DNA of 64,000 nt from Variovorax paradoxus (lineage in GTDB: Bacteria > Pseudomonadota > Gammaproteobacteria > Burkholderiales > Burkholderiaceae_C), in NCBI RefSeq assembly GCF_030815855.1, contig NZ_JAUSXG010000001.1, positions 2,852,001-2,916,000 on the forward strand, in the 5' to 3' direction. Of this stretch, positions 25,901 to 37,541 are shown one piece after another (position 1 is the stretch's first letter; each line of letters opens with the position of its first letter). The notes beneath the pieces are model-generated. The model was not told where the DNA came from, made no database searches, and worked only from the letters and a program-made list of their open reading frames with translations. A program made the translations under genes and the position numbers.

Positions 25901-27595
25901 ATGGACACCAAACCAATTCAGATCAACCGCCGCAGCGCCAACATCGTCGAAGGCAAGAGCCGCGCGCCCAACCGTTCGATGTTCTATGCCATGGGCTACG
26001 AAGAGAGCGACTTCAAGAAGCCGATGGTCGGCGTCGCCAACGGCCACAGCACCATCACGCCGTGCAACTCGGGCCTGCAGAAGCTGGCCGACGCGGCCAT
26101 CGCGGGCATCGAGGAAGCCGGCGGCAACGCGCAGGTGTTCGGCACCCCCACCATCTCCGACGGCATGGCCATGGGCACCGAAGGCATGAAGTACTCGCTG
26201 GTGAGCCGCGAAGTCATCTCGGACTGCATCGAGACCTGCGTCGGCGGCCAGTGGATGGACGGCGTGCTGGTGGTCGGCGGTTGCGACAAGAACATGCCCG
26301 GCGGCCTGATGGGCATGCTGCGCGCCAACGTGCCGGCCATCTACGTGTACGGCGGCACCATTCTGCCGGGCCGCTACAAGGGGCAAGACCTGAACATCGT
26401 GAGCGTGTTCGAAGCCGTGGGCCAGAACGCCGCCGGCAACATGAGCGACGAGGACCTGCACGAGATCGAGAAGCGCGCCATTCCGGGCACCGGCTCGTGC
26501 GGCGGCATGTACACGGCCAACACCATGTCCAGCGCGTTCGAAGCGCTCGGCATTTCGCTGCCCTATTCGTCCACCATGGCGAACCCGCACGACGAGAAAG
26601 CGAACTCGGCCAAGGAGTCGGCCAAGGTGCTGATCGAAGCGATCAAGAAAGACCTGAAGCCGCGCGACATCGTGACCAAGAAGGCCATCGAGAACGCCGT
26701 GGCGGTCATCATGGCCACGGGCGGCTCGACCAACGCGGTGCTGCACTTCCTGGCGATCGCCCATGCAGCCGAAGTCGAGTGGACCATCGACGACTTCGAG
26801 CGCATGCGCAAGAAGGTGCCGGTGCTGTGCGACCTGAAGCCTTCGGGCAAGTACCTCGCGGTCGACCTGCACCAGGCCGGCGGCATTCCGCAGGTCATGA
26901 AGGTGCTGCTGAATGCGGGCCTCTTGCACGGCGACTGCATCACCATCAGCGGCCAGACGATTGCCGAAGTGCTGAAGGACGTGCCCGACGTGCCGCGCGC
27001 CGACCAGGACGTGATCCGCACTATCGACAAGCCGATGTACGCCGAAGGCCACCTCGCGATCCTGAAAGGCAACCTGTCGCCCGAAGGCGCGGTCGCCAAG
27101 ATCACCGGCCTGAAGAACCCGGTCATCACCGGCCCGGCACGCGTATTCGACGACGAGCAGTCGGCGCTGCAGGCCATCCTGGCCGGCAAGATCGTGGCCG
27201 GCGACGTGATGGTGCTGCGCTACCTCGGTCCCAAGGGCGGCCCGGGCATGCCGGAAATGCTGGCGCCCACCGGCGCGCTGATCGGCGCGGGCCTCGGCGA
27301 AAGCGTGGGCCTGATCACCGATGGCCGCTTCTCGGGCGGCACCTGGGGCATGGTGGTGGGCCACGTGGCACCCGAAGCGGCGGCGGGCGGCACCATTGCG
27401 TTCGTGAACGAAGGCGACTCGATCACCATCGACGCGCACAAGCTGGTGCTCGAACTCAACGTGCCCGAAGCCGAGCTGGCCAAGCGCCGCGAAGGCTGGA
27501 AGGCGCCTGCTCCGCGCTACACGCGCGGCGTGCAGGCCAAGTTCGCGTTCAACGCCTCGAGCGCCAGCTCGGGCGCGGTGCTCGACAAGTTCTGA
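25901..27595 (+). CDS. ilvD: Dihydroxy-acid dehydratase
   Basis: 564 residues. IlvD dehydrates 2,3-dihydroxy-isovalerate and its homologue in branched-chain amino-acid synthesis using an Fe-S cluster. Cluster cysteines are visible in [10 protein letters not shown] and [15 protein letters not shown], together with [27 protein letters not shown] is the C-terminal signature. The ATG at 25901 has a purine-rich ribosome site and keeps the canonical start; the frame is open from 25856 but without a better start. No other ilv gene is adjacent. Confidence 0.95.
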   Translation: MDTKPIQINRRSANIVEGKSRAPNRSMFYAMGYEESDFKKPMVGVANGHSTITPCNSGLQKLADAAIAGIEEAGGNAQVFGTPTISDGMAMGTEGMKYSLVSREVISDCIETCVGGQWMDGVLVVGGCDKNMPGGLMGMLRANVPAIYVYGGTILPGRYKGQDLNIVSVFEAVGQNAAGNMSDEDLHEIEKRAIPGTGSCGGMYTANTMSSAFEALGISLPYSSTMANPHDEKANSAKESAKVLIEAIKKDLKPRDIVTKKAIENAVAVIMATGGSTNAVLHFLAIAHAAEVEWTIDDFERMRKKVPVLCDLKPSGKYLAVDLHQAGGIPQVMKVLLNAGLLHGDCITISGQTIAEVLKDVPDVPRADQDVIRTIDKPMYAEGHLAILKGNLSPEGAVAKITGLKNPVITGPARVFDDEQSALQAILAGKIVAGDVMVLRYLGPKGGPGMPEMLAPTGALIGAGLGESVGLITDGRFSGGTWGMVVGHVAPEAAAGGTIAFVNEGDSITIDAHKLVLELNVPEAELAKRREGWKAPAPRYTRGVQAKFAFNASSASSGAVLDKF

Positions 27596-27670
27596 AGCGC
27601 GGCTCCCGCGTCGTTCACGCGTGGGAGCGACGCGGCAGCATGCAGTCTGCAGTGCCGCCCAGTTCGGGTG

Positions 27671-27925
27671 TCAGCGCTTCGGGCGCTGGCTCTTGTTGGC
27701 CGGCAGGCCCATGTTGCTGCGCTGCCGGTCGATGCGCGCCTGCTTGCGCCGGTCTTCACGCTCGATGACCTTGCGCTTGGTGTAGCCCGACGAATCGGCC
27801 CATGCCCACCACGCCACGGCCAGCGCGAACGGCGACAGCACGATCCACCAGCTCCAGCCGGCAACCATGCCCACTTCGAAATATTTCAGGCCTATGCCTA
27901 GCAGGCCCAACAGCAGAAAAAGCAT
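27671..27925 (-). CDS. Small Trp-rich membrane protein (TIGR04438 type)
   Basis: 84 residues. Two hydrophobic segments (LFLLLGLLGIGLKYF and WSWWIVLSPFALAVAWWAW) are followed by a highly basic tail rich in Arg and Lys (KRKVIEREDRRKQARID). The short hydrophobic, Trp-rich head with DSSGYTKRK matches a small protein family typical of Comamonadaceae and relatives. Its function is unknown. The ATG at 27925 is chosen because the upstream extension is not hydrophobic. It lies divergent to a cytochrome c gene with about 106 bp between. Confidence 0.82.
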   Translation of the reverse strand: MLFLLLGLLGIGLKYFEVGMVAGWSWWIVLSPFALAVAWWAWADSSGYTKRKVIEREDRRKQARIDRQRSNMGLPANKSQRPKR

Positions 27926-28031
27926 CGCGAATCCCTCGGGGTTTGTCGGAAACGCTTCCGGGCGCCGGTGCACGGCGCTACCTACAATCGCGTTGCATCG
28001 AATGTAACCCAGCCATTACGAATTACATCTC

Positions 28032-28343
28032 ATGAAAAGACTCTTGTCGTCCGCGATTCTCGGCTTGGGCATTGGCTTGGCGGCGCCCGCGTTCGCCGAC
28101 CTGGCCCTGGCCACGTCGAAAAACTGCATGAGCTGCCACGCGGTCGAGCGCAAGGTGCTCGGCCCCAGCTTCAAGGATGTGGCGGCCAAGTACAAGGACG
28201 ACAAAGGCGCAGCCGACAAGCTCGCCAGCAAGATCGTCAAGGGCGGCTCGGGCGTGTGGGGGCCGGTGCCGATGCCGGCCAACAATCAGGTCAGCGAAGC
28301 CGACGCGAAGAAGCTCGCGACCTGGGTGCTGTCCACGAAGTAA
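28032..28343 (+). CDS. Class I cytochrome c (c-551/c-552 type)
   Basis: 103 residues with a 22-residue signal peptide (ending PAFA), so it is exported to the periplasm. The heme motif CMSCH is at residues 32-36 and the likely axial Met is Met81 in GPVPMPANN, the pattern of cytochrome c551-like electron carriers. LGPSFKDVAAKY and KLATWVLSTK are typical. It probably shuttles electrons to an oxidase or reductase; no partner gene is adjacent. Confidence 0.93.
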   Translation: MKRLLSSAILGLGIGLAAPAFADLALATSKNCMSCHAVERKVLGPSFKDVAAKYKDDKGAADKLASKIVKGGSGVWGPVPMPANNQVSEADAKKLATWVLSTK

Positions 28344-28360
28344 CGCCGCCCCGATGCGCC

Positions 28361-28861
28361 TCAGACCCGCGGATCGATGTCCGCGGGCAGCGGCCGCCGC
28401 TCGATGCGGTCTTCGAGCTGGCCGATGTGCGCGGCCACGGTGTTGTCCGACTGTTCGGAGCGCTGGCGGATCACGCTCTCGACCTGCCCGACCCGGGTCA
28501 GCAACGCGGCATGGCGCTCTGCGTTCTGCGCCATGTGCTTGTTCTCCTGCGCTTCGAGGAAGTTGCGCAGTTCGGTGAAGCGCGAAGCCTCGGCCTTGTC
28601 GGCGAGGTCGCGCTGCACCTGCATTTCCTTGTTGTGGCGCTTGGCATCGAGCAGCACCGAACTGTGCAGGTACAGCACATAGACCAGGAAGAACACACCG
28701 AGGGCCACCGTGAGCCCCAGCATCATGAGCCCCAGCGGCGCGGAAACGGTCATGAAGCCCAGCGAGACCGGCACGGGCGTCGACAGCGTTCCCCAGTTGA
28801 GCGCGGCGAGCGCCGCGATCAGCAGCAGAATGGCAAACAGGAAAGCAGATCTCACGCCCAT
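28361..28861 (-). CDS. Membrane protein with LapA-like domain and coiled coil
   Basis: 166 residues from the ATG at 28861. Two N-terminal membrane helices (SAFLFAILLLIAALAALNWG and LGLMMLGLTVALGVFFLVYV) resemble the LapA/DUF1049 envelope proteins. They are followed by a long charged helical region (KRHNKEMQVQRDLADKAEAS) likely to form a coiled coil in the cytoplasm. The function is unknown; LapA-type proteins act with LapB in envelope homeostasis, but no lapB is near. It is convergent with the cytochrome c gene. Confidence 0.78.
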   Translation of the reverse strand: MGVRSAFLFAILLLIAALAALNWGTLSTPVPVSLGFMTVSAPLGLMMLGLTVALGVFFLVYVLYLHSSVLLDAKRHNKEMQVQRDLADKAEASRFTELRNFLEAQENKHMAQNAERHAALLTRVGQVESVIRQRSEQSDNTVAAHIGQLEDRIERRPLPADIDPRV

Positions 28862-29002
28862 GGGGGGCCTCCTTCGGACAGATCGAACACAACGGAATCC
28901 GCCATGCGCGTCGAGGCGCATGGCAACTCCGCCGGTTGTACCTCAGGCCGCGGGCCTCAACGGCCCCTGCTTCCCATTAACGGCCATGTCCTACAGATCG
29001 AG

Positions 29003-31003
<2,001 letters not shown>

Positions 31004-31149
31004 TCTCTTGTCTCCTGGGTAGGTGCGGCCGTAATGTCGGCGGAGCCACTTACGGGTCACTGACGGGTCCGATATTAGTTCGCAGGGTTATCACGAGTCG
31101 GTCACGAGGGCACCTCTAGAATCTCCGGTCGTTCCCAACCCTCCTCCCG

Positions 31150-31779
31150 ATGTCCGCTCCCGACCCTTTCGATACCCGGAACCCGCCCACCCCAGCCCCC
31201 GGCTCGCCGCTTCGGCCGCTCCCCAAGCTGATTTTTGCCAGCCGTTGGCTGCAGCTGCCTCTGTACCTGGGCCTGATCGTGGCGCAGGCGGTGTACGTGG
31301 TGCACTTCCTGGTCGAGCTGCTGCACCTTGTCGAGGCTGCCTTCGGCAGCAAGGAAGCGCTGCAGTCGCTGATCACGAGCATCGGCTACAAGACCGCCGC
31401 GCCCGTGGGCACGCTCAACGAAACGGTGATCATGCTGGTGGTGCTGGCGCTGATCGACGTGGTGATGATCTCCAACCTGCTGATCATGGTGATCGTGGGC
31501 GGCTACGAAACCTTCGTGAGCCGCATGGACCTGGAAGGGCATCGCGACCAGCCCGAGTGGCTGAGCCACGTGAACGCGTCGGTGCTCAAGGTGAAGCTGG
31601 CCACGGCCATCATCGGCATCAGCTCGATCCACCTGCTGAAGACCTTCATCAACGCAGAGAACTACACGGACAAGGTGCTGATCGCCCAGACCGTGATTCA
31701 CATCACCTTCCTGCTGTCGGCCATTGCCATCGCCTACACCGACAAGCTGATGACCGGGAACGCCGCCAAGGGGCACTGA
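31150..31779 (+). CDS. UPF0114 / YqhA-family membrane protein
   Basis: 209 residues with four membrane segments. The TIGR00645/YqhA signature is present: FASRWLQLPLYLGLIVAQ at the start, then VIMLVVLALIDVVMISNLLIM and LKVKLATAIIGISSIHLLK. An N-terminal Pro-rich extension of about 25 residues precedes the domain. The family's function is not established. It ends 23 bp before a convergent LysR gene. Confidence 0.9.
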   Translation: MSAPDPFDTRNPPTPAPGSPLRPLPKLIFASRWLQLPLYLGLIVAQAVYVVHFLVELLHLVEAAFGSKEALQSLITSIGYKTAAPVGTLNETVIMLVVLALIDVVMISNLLIMVIVGGYETFVSRMDLEGHRDQPEWLSHVNASVLKVKLATAIIGISSIHLLKTFINAENYTDKVLIAQTVIHITFLLSAIAIAYTDKLMTGNAAKGH

Positions 31780-31801
31780 GCCGAGAGGGCGGCCTCGCGG
31801 C

Positions 31802-32719
31802 CTAAGCGGTGCGCGGCGCGTCCCAGGCCGGCACCGCGGTGAATCGCGCGGCCAGAAAGTCGAGCATCGTGCGCAGCGTGGCCGGCATGTGCTTGCGCGA
31901 GGCATACACCGCATACATGCCCACCACTTGCGGCTCGAACTCCGGGAACAACCGCACCAGTTCGCCGGAGCGCAGCAGGCAGGCCGTCAGGTAGGTCGGC
32001 AACATCGCGATGCCGGCCCCCGCCCGCGCAAGCTGCATCAGGCTCGCGGCATCGTTGGTCGACATGTTGCCGCCGACGGCCACCGAAACCGGCGTGCCGT
32101 CGTCCTTGCGTGTGAAGTTCCAGAGGCTGCGGCCGAAGTACGAGTGCGTGAGGCAATTGCGCTGGGCCAGTTCCTCCACGCGCAGCGGCTCGCCGTGCTC
32201 CTTCAGGTACCCGGGTGAAGCGCACACCACCGAGCGGCAATCGGTGAGCCGCCGTGCGATCAGGTTGGGGTCGATTTCCACCGCCACCCGGATCGCGAGG
32301 TCGATGCGCTCGTCCACGAGGTTCACCGCCCGGTCCAGCAGCACCAGGTCGACCGCCACGCCCGGATAGAGGCGCACGTAGTCGGCCACTGCTGCGGCCA
32401 ATTGCGCCTGCGCGAACGACGTGCTGGCCGTGATGCGCAACTGGCCGCGCGGCGCCTCCGCCGGATGCCGAACGGCCGCCTGCATGTCGCCCGCGAGTTC
32501 GAGCACCTGCCGGCAGCGCGGCAGCAATTCTTCGCCCGCCGCCGTGAGGCTCAGCCGGCGCGTGGTGCGGTGCAAGAGGCGCGCGCCGGTCCATTGCTCG
32601 AGCTCGGCGACATAGCGGGTGACCACCGGCCGCGAGAGGTCGAGCTTGTCGGCCGCAGCCGAAAGGCTGCCCGAATCCACCACGGTCACGAAGACCCGCA
32701 TTGCGTTCAAACGATCCAT
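31802..32719 (-). CDS. LysR-family regulator (CrgA-like group)
   Basis: 305 residues. HTH: SGSLSAAADKLDLSRPVVTR, with wing LLHRTTRRLSLT. The effector domain contains ASTSFAQAQL and LARAGAGIAMLPTYLTA. It is divergent from the NAD(P)H-binding protein gene (start 32825), with about 105 bp of AT-richer DNA between, so it probably regulates that gene. Such pairs often respond to electrophiles or quinones, but the effector is unknown here. Confidence 0.9.
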   Translation of the reverse strand: MDRLNAMRVFVTVVDSGSLSAAADKLDLSRPVVTRYVAELEQWTGARLLHRTTRRLSLTAAGEELLPRCRQVLELAGDMQAAVRHPAEAPRGQLRITASTSFAQAQLAAAVADYVRLYPGVAVDLVLLDRAVNLVDERIDLAIRVAVEIDPNLIARRLTDCRSVVCASPGYLKEHGEPLRVEELAQRNCLTHSYFGRSLWNFTRKDDGTPVSVAVGGNMSTNDAASLMQLARAGAGIAMLPTYLTACLLRSGELVRLFPEFEPQVVGMYAVYASRKHMPATLRTMLDFLAARFTAVPAWDAPRTA

Positions 32720-32824
32720 TCGAACGATTTTAGGAATAAAGAAGCGCGGAAATCGAGGTATTTCTTTCGAAACCAGAAACCTAAGATGCGCTTCATCGCC
32801 TCAACTTTTCAGGAGCATTCACCC

Positions 32825-33442
32825 ATGAGCCACATCGCCATCATCGGCGCCACCGGACGCGCCGGCAGCCGCCTTCTCGAAGAAGCACTGCGCCGCGGCC
32901 ACACCGTGACCGCCATCGCGCGCAAAGCCAGCGACAAGCTGTCGGGCCGCGCCAATGTGCAGGCCATCGACCTGGACGTGCTCGACGCCCCCGCGCTCGA
33001 AAAGGCATTGGCGGGCCATGACGCCGTGTTCAGCGCCGCCCACTTCTCCACCGTGCCGCCCGCGGCCATCGTCGAGCCGGCCAAGCGCGCGGGCGTAAAG
33101 CGCCTGCTGGTGGTCGGCGGCGCCGGCAGCCTGTTCGCGGCGCCAGGCCTGAAGGTGATCGATACGCCGAACTTCCCCGATGCCTACCGCGCCGAAGCCT
33201 CGGCCGGCGGTGTGTTCCTCGAAGCGCTGCGCAGCGAAAAGGAACTCGACTGGACCTTCCTTTCGCCCTCGGCCGAATTCGTCGAAGGCGAGCGCACCGG
33301 CAAGTTCCGCCTCGGCAAGGACGACCTGCTCGTGAGCGCCGAAGGCCGCAGCTGGATCACCTTCGAGGACTACGCCATCGCGTTCATCGACGAGCTCGAG
33401 AAGCCCGCTCACTCGCGCCAGCGCTACACGATCGGCTACTGA
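32825..33442 (+). CDS. NAD(P)-binding oxidoreductase of the NmrA/YwnB type
   Basis: 205 residues with an N-terminal Rossmann motif IAIIGATGRAGSRLL (G-x-x-G-x-x-G) and a short atypical-SDR body (FLSPSAEFVEGERTGKFRLG). Proteins of this group are putative NAD(P)H-binding reductases or sugar-epimerase-like proteins. A Tyr-x-x-x-Lys pair is not evident, so it may be regulatory or use another acid. The ATG at 32825 has AGGAG 9 bp upstream. It ends at a bidirectional terminator. Confidence 0.85.
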   Translation: MSHIAIIGATGRAGSRLLEEALRRGHTVTAIARKASDKLSGRANVQAIDLDVLDAPALEKALAGHDAVFSAAHFSTVPPAAIVEPAKRAGVKRLLVVGGAGSLFAAPGLKVIDTPNFPDAYRAEASAGGVFLEALRSEKELDWTFLSPSAEFVEGERTGKFRLGKDDLLVSAEGRSWITFEDYAIAFIDELEKPAHSRQRYTIGY

Positions 33443-33465
33443 TCGACTGCCGATCGGCAGGCAAA

Positions 33466-33492
33466 CAAAAAAGGACCCGCGGGTTCTTTTTT
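33466..33492. terminator. Bidirectional terminator between convergent genes
   Basis: A perfect ACCCGCGGGT palindrome (33475-33484) is preceded by A6 and followed by T6. It can stop transcription from both the NAD(P)-binding gene (+) and fumC (-). Confidence 0.8.
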
Positions 33493-33507
33493 CATGGGCT
33501 GTCCGAA

Positions 33508-34905
33508 TCAACGGCCCGTCATGTTTTCCGGAATCACCCATTGGTCGAACTGCTCGGCCGTGAGGTGCCCCGAAGCAATCGCCGCTTCGCGCAGGCTCGT
33601 GCCTTCCTTGTGCGCCTTCTTCGCGATGTAGGCCGACTTGTCGTAGCCGATGTGCGTGTTGAGCGCCGTGACGAGCATCAGCGAGCGTTGCACCAGTTCC
33701 GTGATGCGTTCGCGGTTCGGCTCGATGCCCACGGCGCAGTGGTCGTTGAAGCTCACCATGCCGTCGGCCAGCAGGCGCACGCTCTGCAGAAAGTTGTGCG
33801 CCACCATCGGGCGGAACACATTGAGCTCGAAGTTGCCCGAGGCGCCGCCGATGTTGATGGCGACGTCGTTGCCGAACACCTGCGCGGCGAGCATCGTGAC
33901 GGCTTCGCTCTGCGTCGGGTTGACCTTGCCCGGCATGATCGACGAGCCGGGTTCGTTCTCGGGAATGCTGAGCTCGCCGATACCGCTGCGCGGGCCGCTC
34001 GCGAGCCAGCGCACGTCGTTGGCGATCTTGTTCATGCTGGCCGCGAGCGTCTTGAGCGCACCGTGGGCATGCACCAGCGCATCGACGCTGGCCATGGCTT
34101 CGAACTTGTTCGGCGCGGTCACGAACGGCAGGCCCGTGAGCTTTGCGAGTTCGGCCGCCACCTGCTCCGCGTAGCCCTTCGGCGCATTGAGCCCGGTACC
34201 CACGGCCGTGCCGCCCAGCGCCAGTTCGCTCAGGTGCGGCAGCGCGGCGCGCACATGCGCCTCGCCGTGCGCCAGTTGCGCCATGTAGCCCGAGAACTCC
34301 TGTCCCAGCGTGAGCGGCGTGGCGTCCTGCAGGTGGGTGCGACCGATCTTCACGATGTCGGCGAAGTCCTCTGCCTTCTTGGCCAGGGTGCCGCGCAGCT
34401 TGGCAATGGCCGGCAGCAGCTTGTGCGTGATCGCCTCCACCGCGGCCACGTGCATGGCGGTCGGGAACACGTCGTTGCTCGACTGGCTGCGGTTCACGTC
34501 GTCGTTCGGGTGCACCAGGCGCCCTTCCCCGCGTTCGCCGCCGAGGATTTCGCTCGCGCGGTTGGCCAACACCTCGTTGACGTTCATGTTGGTCTGCGTG
34601 CCCGAGCCGGTCTGCCAGACCACGAGCGGGAACTCGCCCGGGTGCTTGCCGGCGATGACTTCGTCGGCCGCGGCCACGATGGCCTTGGTTTTCTTTTCGT
34701 CCTGCAGGCCCAGCGCATGGTTGACCACGGCCGAGGCGCGCTTGACCTGCGCCAGCGCCTTGATGATCTCGCGCGGCTGCTGCTCGCCGGAGATGTCGAA
34801 GTTCTGCAGCGAGCGCTGCGTTTGCGCGCCCCACAGCTTGTCGGCCGGCACGTCGATCGGGCCGAAGGTGTCGCGCTCGGCACGGGTCTTGGGGGAAGTC
34901 GTCAT
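33508..34905 (-). CDS. fumC: Fumarate hydratase class II
   Basis: 465 residues of the oxygen-stable class II fumarase, which interconverts fumarate and malate. [27 protein letters not shown], the signature [13 protein letters not shown] and [20 protein letters not shown] [13 protein letters not shown] are all present. The ATG at 34905 is chosen; a long open extension upstream has no fumarase similarity. It is divergent from the class I fumarase gene with 262 bp between them, an arrangement allowing iron- or oxidant-dependent switching. Confidence 0.96.
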   Translation of the reverse strand: MTTSPKTRAERDTFGPIDVPADKLWGAQTQRSLQNFDISGEQQPREIIKALAQVKRASAVVNHALGLQDEKKTKAIVAAADEVIAGKHPGEFPLVVWQTGSGTQTNMNVNEVLANRASEILGGERGEGRLVHPNDDVNRSQSSNDVFPTAMHVAAVEAITHKLLPAIAKLRGTLAKKAEDFADIVKIGRTHLQDATPLTLGQEFSGYMAQLAHGEAHVRAALPHLSELALGGTAVGTGLNAPKGYAEQVAAELAKLTGLPFVTAPNKFEAMASVDALVHAHGALKTLAASMNKIANDVRWLASGPRSGIGELSIPENEPGSSIMPGKVNPTQSEAVTMLAAQVFGNDVAINIGGASGNFELNVFRPMVAHNFLQSVRLLADGMVSFNDHCAVGIEPNRERITELVQRSLMLVTALNTHIGYDKSAYIAKKAHKEGTSLREAAIASGHLTAEQFDQWVIPENMTGR

Positions 34906-35167
34906 GGTGAAAAAACTCCGCAGTCTTGGATGGTTGCGCCCGCTCGCCGGGTGCGGTGCCGAGTATCCACTCGATAAGAATGGCTCGCATTTGAAGAGGC
35001 TATTTGCTTCGGGCGATCGCCTCACGATACGCCCTGTCACCCCTCATTCACGCCTCGATCCACAGATGGATCGGGCGCGCCTGCGCAGCGCAAGCTCGCG
35101 CTGCGAGGCAGAGCGTGGCGGCTGAGATAATCGGGGGCGTTCCCCATTCCTCCAAAGAGCCCCCACC

Positions 35168-36721
35168 ATGACGACCACGATCCAGCAGGCCGACCTGATC
35201 GAATCGATCAGCGCCGCGCTGCAGTACATCAGCTACTACCATCCCGCCGACTACATCGCCCACCTGGCCCGTGCCTACGAGCGCGAGCAGAGTCCCGCCG
35301 CCAAGGACGCCATTGCGCAGATCCTGACGAACAGCAAGATGAGCGCCACGGGCCACCGCCCGATCTGCCAGGACACCGGCATCGTCAACGTGTTCCTCAA
35401 GGTGGGCATGGACGTGCGCTGGGGCGGCTTCACCGGCAGCCTGGACGACGCCGTCAACGAAGGCGTGCGCCGCGGCTACAACCACCCCGACAACACGCTG
35501 CGCGCCTCGGTCGTGGCCGATCCGCAGTTCGACCGCAAGAACACCAAGGACAACACGCCCGCGGTGATCTTCACCGAGATCGTGCCGGGCAATACCGTCG
35601 AAGTGACGGTCGCGGCCAAGGGCGGCGGCAGCGAAAACAAGAGCAAGCTCGTGATGCTGAACCCCGGCGACAGCGTGGTCGACTGGGTGCTCAAGACGGT
35701 GCCGACCATGGGCGCCGGCTGGTGCCCGCCCGGCATGCTGGGCATCGGCATCGGCGGCACGGCCGAGAAGGCCGCGCTGATGGCCAAGGAAAGCCTGATG
35801 GACGACCTGGACATGCACGAGCTGCAGGCCAAGAAGGCCTCGGGCGCGGAGCTCAGCAAGGTCGAAGCCTTGCGCATCGAGCTGTACGAGAAGGTCAATG
35901 CGCTCGGCATCGGCGCGCAGGGCCTGGGCGGCCTGGCCACCGTGCTGGACATCAAGATCAAGATGTACCCGACGCATGCGGCGAGCAAACCCGTCGCGAT
36001 GATCCCCAACTGCGCGGCCACCCGCCATGCGCATTTCGTGATGGACGGCAGCGGCGCGGTGTACCTCGACCCGCCCTCGCTCGACCTGTGGCCCAACGTC
36101 AACTGGGCGCCCGACGAGAAGAAGAGCAAGCGCGTCGATCTCGACAAGCTCACGCCCGCCGAAGTGGCGAGCTGGAAGCCCGGCGACACGCTGCTGCTGA
36201 ACGGCAAGATGCTCACCGGCCGCGACGCCGCGCACAAGCGCATCCAGGACATGCTGGCCAAGGGCGAGAAGCTGCCCGTGGATTTCACCAACCGTGTCAT
36301 CTACTACGTCGGACCGGTCGATCCGGTCGGCGACGAAGCCGTGGGCCCCGCCGGCCCGACCACCGCCACGCGCATGGACGGCTTCACCGAGATGATGCTG
36401 GCCCAGACCGGCCTGATCGCGATGATCGGCAAGGCCGAGCGCGGTCCGGTCGCCATCGAGGCCATCAAGAAGCACAAGAGCGCCTATCTCATGGCCGTGG
36501 GCGGCGCCGCCTACCTCGTGAGCAAGGCCATCAAGACCGCGAAGGTCGTCGGATTCGAAGACCTGGGCATGGAAGCCATTTACGAATTCGACGTGGTCGA
36601 CATGCCCGTGACGGTGGCGGTCGATGCCGGCGGCACCAGCGCGCACATCACCGGCCCGGCCGAGTGGCAGAAGCGCATCGCCAGCGGCGAGTTCAAGACC
36701 ATCATGATGGAAGAGGCTTGA
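35168..36721 (+). CDS. fumA: Fumarate hydratase class I (Fe-S)
   Basis: 517 residues, full-length class I fumarase, an oxygen-sensitive [4Fe-4S] enzyme. The three cluster cysteines are visible in PICQDTG, NCAATRH and GWCPPGM. VGPAGPTTATRMDGF and AGGTSAHI lie in the C-terminal beta domain. It shares an intergenic region with fumC, and its stop overlaps the murI start. E. coli-like partition of duty (FumA under iron-replete growth, FumC under oxidative or iron stress) is a reasonable inference. Confidence 0.95.
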   Translation: MTTTIQQADLIESISAALQYISYYHPADYIAHLARAYEREQSPAAKDAIAQILTNSKMSATGHRPICQDTGIVNVFLKVGMDVRWGGFTGSLDDAVNEGVRRGYNHPDNTLRASVVADPQFDRKNTKDNTPAVIFTEIVPGNTVEVTVAAKGGGSENKSKLVMLNPGDSVVDWVLKTVPTMGAGWCPPGMLGIGIGGTAEKAALMAKESLMDDLDMHELQAKKASGAELSKVEALRIELYEKVNALGIGAQGLGGLATVLDIKIKMYPTHAASKPVAMIPNCAATRHAHFVMDGSGAVYLDPPSLDLWPNVNWAPDEKKSKRVDLDKLTPAEVASWKPGDTLLLNGKMLTGRDAAHKRIQDMLAKGEKLPVDFTNRVIYYVGPVDPVGDEAVGPAGPTTATRMDGFTEMMLAQTGLIAMIGKAERGPVAIEAIKKHKSAYLMAVGGAAYLVSKAIKTAKVVGFEDLGMEAIYEFDVVDMPVTVAVDAGGTSAHITGPAEWQKRIASGEFKTIMMEEA

Positions 36722-37530
36722 GCCCTATTGGTGTTTTCGACAGCGGTGTCGGCGGGCTCAGCGTGCTCGCCGCGCTGCGCGCCGAGCTGCCGCGCGAACG
36801 CTTCGTCTATTTCGCCGATACGGCTTTTGCGCCCTATGGCGAGCGCGGCGATGCCTATGTGATCGAGCGCTCGCGCAAGGTGACCGGACAGCTCGTCGCC
36901 GAGCACGGCATCAAGGCGCTGGTGGTGGCCTGCAACACGGCCACGACGGCGGCCATCCACATGCTGCGTGCCGAACATCCGGTGTTGCCCATCGTGGGCC
37001 TGGAGCCCGCGCTCAAGCCCGCCGTGGCGGCGAGCCGCACCGGCCACATCTCGGTGATGGCCACGCGCGGAACGCTGGCCAGCGCCAAGTACGCCGCCCT
37101 GCGCGACTCCTTCGCGGGGCCTGCCAGCGTTCGCGCCGTGCCCTGCGATGGGCTCGTGAAGGCCATCGAAGGTTTCGACACCGAGGCCATCGCGGCGCTC
37201 TGCGCACGCTACATGGCGGAAGCCGGCCCCTTCGGCAACGCTTCCGGCGAGGTCGACACCGTGGTGCTCGGCTGCACGCACTACCCGCTCGTCAAAAACG
37301 AACTGCAGCGGCACGCGCCACCCGGGCTGCGCTTCATCGACACCGGCGCGGCGGTTGCGCAGCAGACCCGTCGCGTGCTGGCTTCGCTCGACCGGCTTGC
37401 GGACAGCGGCGACGGGGGGCTGCTGCTGCAAGGCAGCGGCGAGCTTGCCGTGCTCGAGGCTGCAGCCGCGCATTGGCTGCCACAGCCCCGGCAAAACGGT
37501 ACAACAGCAACTGCCGCAAACGTGGCCTGA
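36718..37530 (+). CDS. murI: Glutamate racemase
   Basis: 270 residues. MurI makes D-glutamate for peptidoglycan. The N-terminal GVFDSGVGGLSVL, catalytic Cys in VACNTAT and second catalytic Cys in GCTHYPL are all present. The start is a TTG at 36718 that overlaps the fumA stop codon (TTGA); no ATG or GTG allows the DSGVGG strand to be complete. This overlap ties racemase translation to fumarase expression. The Ala-rich C-terminal 30 residues are extra to the catalytic core. Confidence 0.92.
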   Translation: MSPIGVFDSGVGGLSVLAALRAELPRERFVYFADTAFAPYGERGDAYVIERSRKVTGQLVAEHGIKALVVACNTATTAAIHMLRAEHPVLPIVGLEPALKPAVAASRTGHISVMATRGTLASAKYAALRDSFAGPASVRAVPCDGLVKAIEGFDTEAIAALCARYMAEAGPFGNASGEVDTVVLGCTHYPLVKNELQRHAPPGLRFIDTGAAVAQQTRRVLASLDRLADSGDGGLLLQGSGELAVLEAAAAHWLPQPRQNGTTATAANVA

Positions 37531-37541
37531 AGCCGACCCGC

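Noticed and set aside
25805-27439. A 544-codon minus-strand frame opposite ilvD
   Set aside because: His/Arg/Val-rich antisense shadow of ilvD with no recognisable motif.
27602-27631. A terminator after ilvD (CTCCCGCGT / ACGCGTGGGAG hairpin)
   Set aside because: The stem has an asymmetric bulge and no T-run follows on either strand, so support is too weak.
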